Assembly (NCBI RefSeq): GCF_000146675.1
Contig: NZ_GL397214.1
Location: 1,619,347-1,683,346, forward strand
DNA: 64,000 bases
Reading direction: 5' to 3'
Origin: Hoylesella marshii DSM 16973 = JCM 13450
GTDB lineage: Bacteria; Bacteroidota; Bacteroidia; Bacteroidales; Bacteroidaceae
Shown piece after piece: positions 1 to 8,263 of this stretch (within the stretch, counting starts at the first letter, position 1; each line of letters opens with the position of its first letter). The notes under the pieces are model-generated. The model did no database searches, was not told the origin of the DNA, and saw nothing but the letters and a program-made list of their open reading frames with translations. The position numbers and the translations under genes were made by a program.

Positions 1-79
1 ACACACATTCGCACCGCCAGTCAGATAACACTTTAAACGCTTTCGTATACGCGCGCGCGAAGCGTGTCGCATCCCCTAT

Positions 80-118
80 AAACAAAGGGCTCCACGGAGT
101 TCCCTTTGTTTGCTTTTT
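80..118 (+). terminator. Rho-independent terminator at left edge
   Basis: A 10-bp stem (AAACAAAGGG at 80-89 with CCCTTTGTTT at 102-111) encloses a second CTCC/GGAG stem and is followed by GCTTTTT. It probably ends a gene that lies left of the window. Confidence 0.75.
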
Positions 119-188
119 CGTGCTTGTTTTGCAAAGTGCGGAAAGGCAAAAATAAGACAGAATTTATGCATTAAAATATAGTGAAATT

Positions 189-356
189 ATGAAGAAAAAA
201 GAGTTAGAAAAGAAAGACTATGTACCTCCATATTGTGAGATTGTAAAGGTAGAGTACGAATGTTTCTTCTGTACATCAGTAACGCCTGTCACGCCCGGTT
301 CCTCCGAGGAAGATTGGGATAACGAAGAAGAGAGTGAAGATGAAATTGATTTCTAA
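189..356 (+). CDS. Small acidic-tail protein (55 aa), unknown function
   Basis: A 55-codon frame runs from ATG at 189 to TAA at 354-356, 21 bases before the lipoprotein gene that follows. The protein begins with a lysine-rich stretch (MKKKELEKKDY), has a central segment with two Cys (ECFFCTS) and a VTPVTPGSS linker, and ends in a strongly acidic tail (EEDWDNEEESEDEIDF). There is no signal peptide or membrane segment. Small Bacteroidales proteins of this layout (basic start, 'SVTPxxPGSSEEDW', acidic end) often lie next to fimbrillin-like or other surface-lipoprotein genes; that is from memory, and their function is not known. The tight spacing suggests co-transcription with the next gene. I do not assign a role. 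Confidence 0.65.
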   Translation: MKKKELEKKDYVPPYCEIVKVEYECFFCTSVTPVTPGSSEEDWDNEEESEDEIDF

Positions 357-377
357 TTAACAAAAGCAAGAAGAAAA

Positions 378-1991
378 ATGAAAAGACTATCTGTTATTGC
401 AAGTATCATCGGCAGCATTGTATTATTGCTTGCAGGATGCAGCAAAGAAAACAGTTTTGCAGACAAAGAAATGATTGATGTGGAAGAGACAGGCCGGATT
501 CTCATCAATACAGAGACTTATCTGCCCGACCAATCCTTTACGCGAGTAGGGCAGACTCAGACAGCCGAGACCATAGACTTAGGCAACAATCTGATTGCTG
601 AAGTTTCGCTCGAGAAAGATGAGGAAGAAAGCGGCTTCACACGCGCAGCCATGAGCGAAGAGCATTACACCATCTTCGCCTTAAACAGCTCCAACGTACG
701 GGTAGCCACCATGAAAGGCACCATTAAGGATGGCGCATTCAAACGCGATGTAGGTTCGCCGAAAATGAAACTCACTCCCGGCACCTATACGTTTGTCTGC
801 ATCAACGACGCAGTTACCGATAACACCACTTCGCTCAGCGTTACCAACAGCAGCAAGAACCCGATGATAGGCACCACTCAACAAACCATTAGTGGAACAG
901 GACACACAATCACTTTCACTATGAAGCATCAAGCGGCACGCGTGCACTTCGGCATCACGTCTTACACATCGGCAAGCAGCGGTGTCAAAGCCACGGTTTC
1001 GTCAGACGGAAGCCAATTGAACAAGAACATATACGACTTGTCGGGCGAAAATATCACAAATACTGAGAACGGCAGCGTACAGTCAGGCGAATACACTTTT
1101 CCTGCCACTCCTGCAGCAACACGTTCGGTTTACACCCTGTCCTATTCTGCCACAAGCGACAACTATCAGTATTTTCTACCCAACCTCGAAGGCAAAGACC
1201 TGAAACTCACGTTTAGTGCAGGGACGGTTTATGGTGAAAGTATGGCAGGAAAGAGCATCAAACTCACTAAGATTGGGAAATTACTCAGAAACGGTTCTTA
1301 TAAATTGAATATCAAACTGAAGAACGTGCTCTATCTTTTTGCTGATGGCACCGTAGGCACTTTCCAAGAAAAAGCCGAACGCCAACCCATCGGTGTCGTC
1401 ATCACAGATAAAACACCCACGCAGAAAGGGCTTGCCGTAGCATTAAAGGCGATTACAGGCGGCAATAGTTGGGCTAAAGGTCCTAAAAAGTTTGAACACC
1501 ACAACAGTGCGCCGATAAGCTCAGATTTCCTTACCCAATGGAACGACTACAACGGCTATAAGTGGACATGGGAGAAAGAAGGAAGTGCCGACGGCACCAC
1601 CATCAAAGCCAACAGCAGCGATTTCCCCGCTTTCTATGCCGCTGCCCACTATCAGCCGGGGCCAAGCATCACGGGAACAAACATCGGCAAATGGTTCCTG
1701 CCCAGCCTCGGGCAGATCAAACTGACCGTGGCAAGGTTGTGCCGCGATGTAGACGTCAATGCAAAAACGGATTGGGATCCTTATCTCACTTATCGTCAGT
1801 TAGATGCCAATTTTGACAAGATATTCCTACAAGCTGGTGGACAAACATTGATAGACTGGATATGGACAAGTTCAGAACACTCGATCCAAGAGGGGCACGA
1901 CTGTTTTATTAGGGAAAACGAGTTAGAGCTTGACGAGTCCGGTTATAATAAAGATATAGGTATTGGTGTCCGCCCGTTCGTGCATTTCTAA
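378..1991 (+). CDS. Fimbrillin-family-like surface lipoprotein
   Basis: The 537-aa product starts with a lipoprotein signal peptide (hydrophobic core, lipobox LLAGC with Cys21). The N-terminal two thirds are a beta-rich Mfa/fimbrillin-like region: hydroxy-residue-rich strands, 'LTPGTYTFVCIND' near 135 and an 'MKHQAARVHFG' segment near 183, which is typical of Bacteroidales fimbrillin-like proteins. The C-terminal 170 residues look like the DUF1566/Lcl-type fold, with 'GKWFLPSLGQ' near 436, 'WTSSEH' near 497 and a terminal 'GVRPFVHF'. It is therefore probably an outer-membrane or pilus-associated lipoprotein, either tip-like or free-standing. No anchor or minor-subunit genes lie downstream, so membership in a full pilus operon is not shown. 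The family call is good; the role is inferred. Confidence 0.75.
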   Translation: MKRLSVIASIIGSIVLLLAGCSKENSFADKEMIDVEETGRILINTETYLPDQSFTRVGQTQTAETIDLGNNLIAEVSLEKDEEESGFTRAAMSEEHYTIFALNSSNVRVATMKGTIKDGAFKRDVGSPKMKLTPGTYTFVCINDAVTDNTTSLSVTNSSKNPMIGTTQQTISGTGHTITFTMKHQAARVHFGITSYTSASSGVKATVSSDGSQLNKNIYDLSGENITNTENGSVQSGEYTFPATPAATRSVYTLSYSATSDNYQYFLPNLEGKDLKLTFSAGTVYGESMAGKSIKLTKIGKLLRNGSYKLNIKLKNVLYLFADGTVGTFQEKAERQPIGVVITDKTPTQKGLAVALKAITGGNSWAKGPKKFEHHNSAPISSDFLTQWNDYNGYKWTWEKEGSADGTTIKANSSDFPAFYAAAHYQPGPSITGTNIGKWFLPSLGQIKLTVARLCRDVDVNAKTDWDPYLTYRQLDANFDKIFLQAGGQTLIDWIWTSSEHSIQEGHDCFIRENELELDESGYNKDIGIGVRPFVHF

Positions 1992-2044
1992 TCAAAATAA
2001 GAAGATATCATCGATGTTGCAACCAAGGCTTTTGCATTCCTTAC

Positions 2045-2087
2045 ATGAAGACCGTTGTGTTCCTCATATCAATAGGTCGGTCTTCAT
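2045..2087 (+). terminator. Hairpin downstream of the fimbrillin-like gene
   Basis: ATGAAGACCG at 2045-2054 pairs with CGGTCTTCAT at 2078-2087 (10-bp perfect stem, 23-base loop). The T-tract is poor (TATATC), so this is a weak terminator or an mRNA 3'-end stabiliser. Confidence 0.5.
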
Positions 2088-2173
2088 TATATCAATACAA
2101 AGGTCTTGATATAATCAACATGGCGGCCTTGATATAATGAATGCAATGACCTCGATATAATGAACATAACCAA
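2086..2173. repeat. 23-bp tandem repeat x3 with one inverted copy
   Basis: Units begin at 2105, 2128 and 2151, exactly 23 bases apart, with core CTTGATATAATnAA (third copy CTCGATATAATGAA). An inverted copy of the core, ATTATATCAA, lies at 2086-2095 just before the first direct copy and can pair with TTGATATAAT at 2106-2115. The array fills the gap between the fimbrillin-like gene and the HU-like gene. Confidence 0.8.
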
Positions 2174-2226
2174 CGGAGCTAAGCAAAGTGCGAGGCTTCA
2201 ATTAATAACTTAAATATCAAACAATT

Positions 2227-2645
2227 ATGCTAATTTTTAAAGTTGTAGAGACCATCCACAGGATTGGTCCGAAGAAAGGGCAGAAGGCATACAATGCCGT
2301 GCAGAAAGCCCCAATGAGTTCTCTGTGCAGTGGCTCATTGAGCGCATCGTGCGCGAAACATCGTTGAGCGAAGGCGACGTAAGAAACGTGCTCATCACAC
2401 TGCGCAACATCTTCATCGAAGTGATTACCCTCGGCGGCTCACTCGACTTGGGCGACATCTTCTCCTTCCGCACCACGATTCCCTCAAAGATGATAGACAA
2501 AGAGGAAGACGTGACGGCCGCATCACTCAAAAAACCCCGTATCATTGTGCGCTGGAAATCGGCCATCACCGATGCATTGAAGAAAATCGAGGTGGAGGTG
2601 GATAACCCGAAGCGAAAAGAGAAGAACAAAAAGCCGAAGCCATAA
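2227..2645 (+). pseudogene. HU-like DNA-binding protein gene with a -1 frameshift
   Basis: From ATG at 2227 the frame encodes the usual start of the Bacteroidales HU-like family (LIFKVVETIHRIGPKKGQK) but goes out of frame after codon 28 and stops at 2365. The rest of the family ('QWLIERIVRETSLSEGDVRN', then the 'SLDLGDIFSFR' beta-arm region and a Lys/Pro-rich tail) continues in another frame, 2325-2645. One base added after the CCCC run at 2309-2312 would restore 'KAPNEFSVQW' and a protein of about 139 aa. A GTG at 2325 could start a shorter product that lacks the first helix. The cause may be a true mutation, a sequencing error or, least likely, programmed frameshifting. HU-like proteins bend DNA and compact the nucleoid. 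Confidence 0.8.
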
Positions 2646-2727
2646 AGAGGCCATCCCCGCTCCAACTCTCCTCATCGGGGAGAAAGGGGAAACAAAGAAT
2701 TTCTTTTTTACCAATTATAAAATGTGA

Positions 2728-2767
2728 GAGTGGTACGCATCGCGATGATGCGTACCACTCGCTTTTT
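2728..2767 (+). terminator. Terminator between HU-like gene and gyrB
   Basis: GAGTGGTACGCATC (2728-2741) pairs perfectly with GATGCGTACCACTC (2747-2760) around a 5-base loop, followed by GCTTTTT. This is a strong intrinsic terminator. Confidence 0.88.
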
Positions 2768-2835
2768 AATGATTGAAAGACGGGGTAGGTGCGTTATTTT
2801 CATATTGAATGTTTCCGGCTTTGCCACTTTTTTAG

Positions 2836-2843
2836 TATCTTTG
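2836..2843 (+). promoter_or_regulatory. gyrB promoter, -7 element
   Basis: TATCTTTG matches the Bacteroidota -7 consensus TAnnTTTG and lies 25 bases before the gyrB ATG. No exact TTTG occurs at the expected upstream spacing (TTTC near 2811 is closest). Confidence 0.65.
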
Positions 2844-2867
2844 CACATTATCTTTTGAAACTACACA

Positions 2868-4841
2868 ATGGCAGAGAATCAAACGAAAGAGAATAATTAT
2901 TCGGCCAGTAACATACAGGTGTTGGAAGGCCTCGAGGCCGTGCGTAAGCGCCCTGCAATGTATATTGGCGACATCAGCGAGAAAGGTTTACACCATTTGG
3001 TGAACGAAACGGTAGACAACTCTATCGACGAGGCGATGGCAGGCTTCTGCAAAAACATCGAAGTGATTATCAACGAAGACAATTCGATTACCGTGCAAGA
3101 CGATGGCCGAGGCATACCCGTAGACGAACATGAGAAGCTGCATAAGTCAGCACTCGAGGTGGTGATGACCGTGCTCCACGCCGGTGGAAAGTTCGATAAA
3201 GGCTCCTATAAGGTGAGCGGCGGCTTACACGGTGTGGGAGTGAGTTGCGTCAATGCACTGTCGTCGCACATGCTCTCGCAGGTGTTTCGCGATGGGAAAA
3301 TCTATCAGCAGGAATATGAAAAAGGAAAGCCGCTGTATCCCGTGAAGGTTGTCGGCACGACTGAACGCCGCGGAACGCGTCAGCAGTTCTGGCCAGATGC
3401 CACCATCTTCACCACGACCAAGTATAAGTGGGACATCATTGCCAACCGCATGCGCGAATTGGCCTACCTCAATGCCGGTATCAAAATCACACTCAAGGAC
3501 ATGCGTCCCGACGAAGAAGGTAAATTACGTGAGGAAACATTCCACGCCGAAGACGGACTGAAAGAGTTTGTGCGCTACGTAGACCGCCATCGCACCCACC
3601 TCTTCGACGATGTTATCTACCTTAAGACGGAGAAGCAGGGCATACCCATCGAAGTGGCCGTGATGTATAATAACGATTACTCCGAGAATATCCACTCCTA
3701 CGTAAACAATATCAACACCATCGAAGGCGGCACCCATCTCACTGGCTTCCGCATGGCGCTCACCCGCACATTAAAAACTTATGCCGATGCCGACCCCGTT
3801 ATCTCCAAGCAGATAGAGAAAGCGAAGATAGAGATTGCGGGCGAAGACTTCCGCGAAGGTCTCACTGCCGTTATCTCCATTAAGGTGGCGGAACCGCAGT
3901 TTGAGGGACAAACAAAGACCAAGTTGGGCAACAGCGAAGTGTCGGGTGCGGTACAGCAGGCGGTAGGCGAGGCACTGTCTAACTATCTTGAGGAGCATCC
4001 GAAAGAAGCCAAACTGATTTGCGATAAAGTGGTATTGGCTGCTACTGCACGTATCGCTGCCCGCAAAGCCCGCGAAAGTGTGCAACGAAAGAACGTGATG
4101 TCTGGTGGCGGACTGCCCGGTAAGTTGGCAGACTGCTCCAATCGCGACCCGAAGAAATGCGAGATATTCCTCGTCGAGGGCGATTCCGCCGGTGGTTCTG
4201 CCAAGCAAGGACGCGACCGCTACACCCAAGCCATCCTCCCCTTGAAAGGTAAGATTCTCAATGTCGAGAAGGTGCAATGGCACAAGGTATTCGAGGCCGA
4301 GTCGGTGATGAATATCATCCAGAGCATTGGCGTGCGGTTTGGTGTAGAGGGCGAAGGCGACAAAGAGGCCAATATCGACAAACTGCGTTACGACAAGATT
4401 ATCATCATGACCGACGCCGATGTCGATGGTTCCCATATCGACACCCTTATCATGACCCTCTTCTATCGCTTCATGCCCCGCGTCATTCAGGAAGGCCATC
4501 TCTATATTGCCACGCCTCCACTCTATCTGTGCACTTACAAGAATAAGGTGAAAGAGTATTGCTATACCGAACAGCAGCGGCAGGCATTCCTCGATAAATA
4601 TGGCGATGGCGTGGAAGACGGCAAGAGCATCCATACCCAGCGGTATAAAGGTTTAGGAGAGATGAATCCCGAGCAACTCTGGGAAACCACCATGGATCCC
4701 AACACTCGCTTGCTCAAACAGGTGAATATAGAGAATGCGGCCAAGGCCGACGAGATATTCTCCATGCTTATGGGCGACGACGTAGAGCCACGACGCGAGT
4801 TCATTGAGCAGAACGCAACCTATGCGAATATCGACGCATAA
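2868..4841 (+). CDS. gyrB: DNA gyrase subunit B
   Basis: The 657-aa protein is the ATPase and TOPRIM subunit of DNA gyrase, which introduces negative supercoils into cytoplasmic DNA together with GyrA (not in the window). Visible marks are the GHKL ATPase start 'LEGLEAVRKRPAMYIG' near 18-33, 'DDGRGIPVD' near 79, and the ATP-lid glycine run 'GGLHGVGVSCVNAL' near 119. The TOPRIM domain has 'EGDSAGGSAKQGRDR' near 433 and 'DADVDGSH' near 520, with the 'QRYKGLGEMNP' C-terminal segment. The length is normal for a Bacteroidales GyrB without the proteobacterial insert. It is a single gene with its own promoter at 2836-2843 and a perfect 15-bp terminator after it. Confidence 0.98.
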   Translation: MAENQTKENNYSASNIQVLEGLEAVRKRPAMYIGDISEKGLHHLVNETVDNSIDEAMAGFCKNIEVIINEDNSITVQDDGRGIPVDEHEKLHKSALEVVMTVLHAGGKFDKGSYKVSGGLHGVGVSCVNALSSHMLSQVFRDGKIYQQEYEKGKPLYPVKVVGTTERRGTRQQFWPDATIFTTTKYKWDIIANRMRELAYLNAGIKITLKDMRPDEEGKLREETFHAEDGLKEFVRYVDRHRTHLFDDVIYLKTEKQGIPIEVAVMYNNDYSENIHSYVNNINTIEGGTHLTGFRMALTRTLKTYADADPVISKQIEKAKIEIAGEDFREGLTAVISIKVAEPQFEGQTKTKLGNSEVSGAVQQAVGEALSNYLEEHPKEAKLICDKVVLAATARIAARKARESVQRKNVMSGGGLPGKLADCSNRDPKKCEIFLVEGDSAGGSAKQGRDRYTQAILPLKGKILNVEKVQWHKVFEAESVMNIIQSIGVRFGVEGEGDKEANIDKLRYDKIIIMTDADVDGSHIDTLIMTLFYRFMPRVIQEGHLYIATPPLYLCTYKNKVKEYCYTEQQRQAFLDKYGDGVEDGKSIHTQRYKGLGEMNPEQLWETTMDPNTRLLKQVNIENAAKADEIFSMLMGDDVEPRREFIEQNATYANIDA

Positions 4842-4913
4842 TCCAGCACAGGCAGATCTTCTTAACCCTGCCGGTATTTTTTATATTTATAACTTGTAGC
4901 TCCGTTATACGAC

Positions 4914-4952
4914 AAAGGGCATCTGTACGTGGTACAGATGCCCTTTGCTTTA
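4914..4952. terminator. Bidirectional terminator between gyrB and glmM
   Basis: AAAGGGCATCTGTAC (4914-4928) and GTACAGATGCCCTTT (4932-4946) form a perfect 15-bp stem with a 3-base loop between two converging genes. T/A-rich bases follow on the + side. Confidence 0.85.
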
Positions 4953-4966
4953 TATGGGGTAGAATA

Positions 4967-6349
4967 TTATTGCATATCGCTCACCACTTGCATGAGTTTT
5001 TTGCCTATCGCCTCGGCCTCTTCCTGTGTAGGTGCTTCGCTGTACACACGGATAATGGGCTCGGTATTGCTCTTACGCAGATGCACCCAACTCTTGGGGA
5101 AATCTATTTTCACTCCGTCGATGTCGGTAATCCGTTCTGCCTTGTAGAGTTCTTTCACACGAGAGAGGATGGCATCGATATTGGTATCGGGTGTGAGATC
5201 GATACGGTTCTTCGCCATGAAATAAGTGGGGAACGAAGCGCGAAACTCGCTCACCTTTCCGCCTCTGTGTGCCAAGGCAGAGAGGAACAGAGCGATACCC
5301 ACGAGAGCATCTCTGCCGTAGTGACTTGCGGGATAGATAACTCCGCCGTTACCTTCTCCGCCTATAATGGCATTTGTCGCCTTCATTTGTGTGGTTACGT
5401 TTACCTCTCCTACAGCTGCCGCCGTATAAGTGCCGCCGTAGCGTTCGGTAACGTCGCGCAGTGCGCGGGTAGAGCTTAGGTTGCTCACTGTATTGCCGGA
5501 GGTATGCGCCAGCACATAGTCGGCCACTGCCACCAGCGTATATTCCTCGCCAAACATGCGACCATCTTCGCAGATAAATGCGAGGCGGTCTACGTCAGGG
5601 TCTACCACGATACCTAAATCATAGGCACCCGACTTCATTTCGTTCATGATACCGGTGAGGTTTTTCTCCAACGGTTCGGGATTGTGTGCGAAATTACCGG
5701 TGGGTTCACCATTGAGTACGCGGTATTCCACGCCCAATGCCTCGAGCAACTTAGGCAGAATGATGCCGCCCACACTGTTGATAGCATCCACACAAACCTT
5801 GAAGTGCGCCAGCTTGATTGCGGTTACGTCGACCCGTTCGAGTCCCAGCACACTGTCGATGTGTCGATTGTCGAAGCTGTTGTCTTGCCGATAGCTACCC
5901 AACCCGTCTACGTCGGCGTAGGTAAAAGCCTCTTTTTCGGCGATGGCAAGCACCTCTGCGCCATCGGCTGCCGTCAGGAACTCACCTTTGTTATTGAGCA
6001 ATTTCAGGGCGTTCCATTGCCGTGGGTTGTGGCTTGCGGTGACGATGAGACCGCCATCGGCTCCCGCCATGGTCACGGCAAGTTCGGTTGTCGGGGTTGT
6101 GGCCAAACCGATATCCACCACGTCGTAACCCATTCCCATGAGGGTGCCACAGACCACGTTCTTCACCATCTCACCGGAGATGCGTGCGTCTCTGCCCACC
6201 ACAATCTTGTGCGTGGCCGACTGCGTAGTGTTGCGGATAAAGGTGGCATAGGCCGAAGTGAACTTTACAATGTCAAGCGGATTGAGTGTGTCGCCCGCTT
6301 TTCCCCCGATGGTACCGCGAATACCCGATATGGATTTGATGAGTGTCAT
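4967..6349 (-). CDS. glmM: Phosphoglucosamine mutase
   Basis: The 460-aa enzyme converts glucosamine-6-phosphate to glucosamine-1-phosphate, feeding UDP-GlcNAc synthesis for peptidoglycan and lipid A. The phosphoserine loop is 'TASHNPRQWNALK' near residues 102-114 and the metal-binding loop 'DPDVDRLAF' is near 244. The C-terminal phosphate-binding segment is 'RKSNTEPIIRVYSE'. I start at the ATG at 6349 ('MTLIKSISGIRGTIGG'), which fits the family; the frame is open further upstream but adds only non-family residues. The start lies 1 base after the stop of the DUF4827 gene, so the two are probably co-transcribed. It is GlmM-like rather than a phosphomannomutase because of the 'SISGIRGTIGG' N-terminus, though Bacteroidales paralogs blur that line. 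Confidence 0.9.
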   Translation of the reverse strand: MTLIKSISGIRGTIGGKAGDTLNPLDIVKFTSAYATFIRNTTQSATHKIVVGRDARISGEMVKNVVCGTLMGMGYDVVDIGLATTPTTELAVTMAGADGGLIVTASHNPRQWNALKLLNNKGEFLTAADGAEVLAIAEKEAFTYADVDGLGSYRQDNSFDNRHIDSVLGLERVDVTAIKLAHFKVCVDAINSVGGIILPKLLEALGVEYRVLNGEPTGNFAHNPEPLEKNLTGIMNEMKSGAYDLGIVVDPDVDRLAFICEDGRMFGEEYTLVAVADYVLAHTSGNTVSNLSSTRALRDVTERYGGTYTAAAVGEVNVTTQMKATNAIIGGEGNGGVIYPASHYGRDALVGIALFLSALAHRGGKVSEFRASFPTYFMAKNRIDLTPDTNIDAILSRVKELYKAERITDIDGVKIDFPKSWVHLRKSNTEPIIRVYSEAPTQEEAEAIGKKLMQVVSDMQ

Positions 6350-6350
6350 G

Positions 6351-7019
6351 CTAAATTCCCCTTTCGTAAGTGATATTGTATAGGCAGGGATACACCCTTG
6401 CAGATGCGACGGCTTGCCCCTGTGTGTGCGGAACAATGAGATTTACCTTGGCAATCTCGTCGGTGGCAGTCTTGGGACGTCCCACCTTGATAAACGTGAA
6501 AGGCACAAGCCAGCCGCCTGGAACAGCGGTACTGCCACTTCTTCCGTAGGCCACATACATCAGGCTGCTGCCTTTGACGAAGGACGCTCGGAAAGTGCCG
6601 GTGGTGTTGGTTACGTCCATTTTGTCCACCAAATAGGTAAAACTGTTGTATTGATTGGAGAGTTGCACGGAATCGGTCTTGAGGTTGGTTTCCGTAAAAC
6701 GGCAGAGTACGCGTGCCGTCTCGCCGTTTTTCAGTTTGGCTCCGCACCCTTCGCGCACAATCTGCATGTAAACACCCGAGCTACTGAACAACACATATTC
6801 GTTTTTAGCCGTATCTGTGGTGCAGTTCTGTGCATAGAACTGTGCCTCGGAAATCACCTTGATATGATGATTTGCTATATACTGTGTGATGGCGGCTCGC
6901 TCACGCTTCTTCTTGTCGGAGTAGGTTTCGTTGTTGCTACATGCCGTTAAAAAGAGTGAGAGAGACAAAACAGCCCACAGGCAGGCTGTATTCTTTATTC
7001 TGTTCCTTGTATAAATCAT
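6351..7019 (-). CDS. DUF4827 lipoprotein
   Basis: The 222-aa product has a lipoprotein signal peptide (hydrophobic 'LWAVLSLSLFLTAC', lipobox Cys27) and the DUF4827 domain. It is a Bacteroidales lipoprotein family distantly like FKBP-type prolyl isomerases, with the closing motif 'ARVYPCLYNITY'. It is predicted to sit in the periplasm or at the outer membrane. It precedes glmM with a 1-base gap. A -7 element TATCTTTG lies at 7031-7024, only about 5 bases before the ATG, so the transcript would be leaderless or nearly so. No other Met occurs near the signal peptide, which supports this start. Function is unknown. Confidence 0.85.
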   Translation of the reverse strand: MIYTRNRIKNTACLWAVLSLSLFLTACSNNETYSDKKKRERAAITQYIANHHIKVISEAQFYAQNCTTDTAKNEYVLFSSSGVYMQIVREGCGAKLKNGETARVLCRFTETNLKTDSVQLSNQYNSFTYLVDKMDVTNTTGTFRASFVKGSSLMYVAYGRSGSTAVPGGWLVPFTFIKVGRPKTATDEIAKVNLIVPHTQGQAVASARVYPCLYNITYERGI

Positions 7020-7127
7020 GGGACAAAGATAGCAAATAATGTTGAAAGGGGCGGATAGCTGTCTGTAGCTTAATATTATTTAACCCCAATCATTCAGGCC
7101 TTTGTGGCTTGTGAGGTGTCCAACGAT

Positions 7128-8168
7128 TTATCGCTGCAACTCCTCGCGGAAATCGTTCAAAGCCTTACGTACGATGGTTTCCGCCTCTTCTATGGTGCAG
7201 TCGAGATGACCTCCTGCCGCATTGGGATGCCCTCCACCGTTGAAATAGCGCTCGGCCATGGCATTGCAATAGAAGGAGTCTACCGACCGCAAACTCAACC
7301 ATATCTTGCAAGGCCTCTCGGTATCTTCACGCAGCGAGATAGACAGTTTGGCTCCCTTTATCTGTAAAGGCAGGTTCACAAGTCCTTCGGCATCGCCTTT
7401 GATGAAGCGGAAACGTGCCATGTCTTGCCGTGTGAGCGTGAAATAAGAAGCATGGAGGTCGGTAAAAACGTTCAACTTCTGGTACATGACATAGCCCATA
7501 AGGCGCAGTCGCCACTCACTATAGTTATGGTAGACGTTGCGGTAAATCTTATCCTTATCTATATGTTTGGTGAGCAGTTGGCTGATGATGAAGTATATCT
7601 CGGGGGAGTTGGAGTTGTAGGTAAAGCCACCCGTGTCGGTCATCATGCCGCAGTAAATAGCTATGGCGCAGGCCTTGGTCATGGTTTCAAAGGCACCCGA
7701 TTGCCAGATAATGCGGAACACGAGTTCGGAGGTGGAGCTCATCTCGGGGTGCGATATGCAGAGAGCGGTGTCGATGTCGGGTTCGGGATGGTGGTCGATG
7801 AGCACTTTTTGCGCGGGCGATGCCGTGAGCACGGCGCCAAGTGTGTCGTCGAGCCGTTGAGCGCGGTTGAAGTCCATGCAGAACACTAAGTCAGCGTGGG
7901 CAAAAGCCTGCCCCACCGTTTCGCGGTGCTTGTCGTAACGCACGATTTTCTCTGTGTTGGGCAGCCACTGAAAGAAGTCGGGATAAGCATCGGGGATGAC
8001 TATTTGCGGGTTCTTGCCTCGCGCTATGAGATACTGCGCCCATCCGAGCGAGGAGCCGAGCGCGTCGCCATCAGGGCTTCGATGACAGCAAATGATGATA
8101 TTGCCAGACCTGTCTATCAAGGTATTGAGCAGCAACAATTCTGCCTCTGTAAGGATATTGATGTTCAT
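7128..8168 (-). CDS. nrnA: DHH-family phosphoesterase, NrnA-type oligoribonuclease/pAp phosphatase
   Basis: The 346-aa protein carries the DHH signature: 'HRSPDGDALGSSLG' near residue 29, 'DFNRAQRL' near 102, 'DHHPEPD' near 126 and 'TDTGGF' near 185. The C-terminal DHHA1 part ends with 'GGGHPNAAGG' near 320. These residues bind two Mn ions. Family members degrade 2-5 nt RNA (nanoRNA) and/or 3'-phosphoadenosine 5'-phosphate in the cytoplasm. I use the ATG at 8168 ('MNINILTEAELLLLN'); the upstream in-frame extension is low-complexity and overlaps nothing conserved. It is followed by the DUF4827 gene in the same direction after about 110 bases. Confidence 0.9.
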   Translation of the reverse strand: MNINILTEAELLLLNTLIDRSGNIIICCHRSPDGDALGSSLGWAQYLIARGKNPQIVIPDAYPDFFQWLPNTEKIVRYDKHRETVGQAFAHADLVFCMDFNRAQRLDDTLGAVLTASPAQKVLIDHHPEPDIDTALCISHPEMSSTSELVFRIIWQSGAFETMTKACAIAIYCGMMTDTGGFTYNSNSPEIYFIISQLLTKHIDKDKIYRNVYHNYSEWRLRLMGYVMYQKLNVFTDLHASYFTLTRQDMARFRFIKGDAEGLVNLPLQIKGAKLSISLREDTERPCKIWLSLRSVDSFYCNAMAERYFNGGGHPNAAGGHLDCTIEEAETIVRKALNDFREELQR

Positions 8169-8263
8169 TTTTGTTAGGTATAACAAGTTTCTTCCCGCCT
8201 TACCGACGGGCAAAAGTTTGGAAGATGGGATGCCGGAAAGACCATCTGTTATGGTGTGGAAGG

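Noticed and set aside
3771..4634. Long open frame (287 codons) antisense to gyrB
   Set aside because: It lies wholly inside gyrB on the other strand and has no family features; codon structure of gyrB explains it.
5684..6373. Long open frame (229 codons) antisense to glmM
   Set aside because: It is a shadow of a well-supported gene with no promoter or conserved motif of its own.
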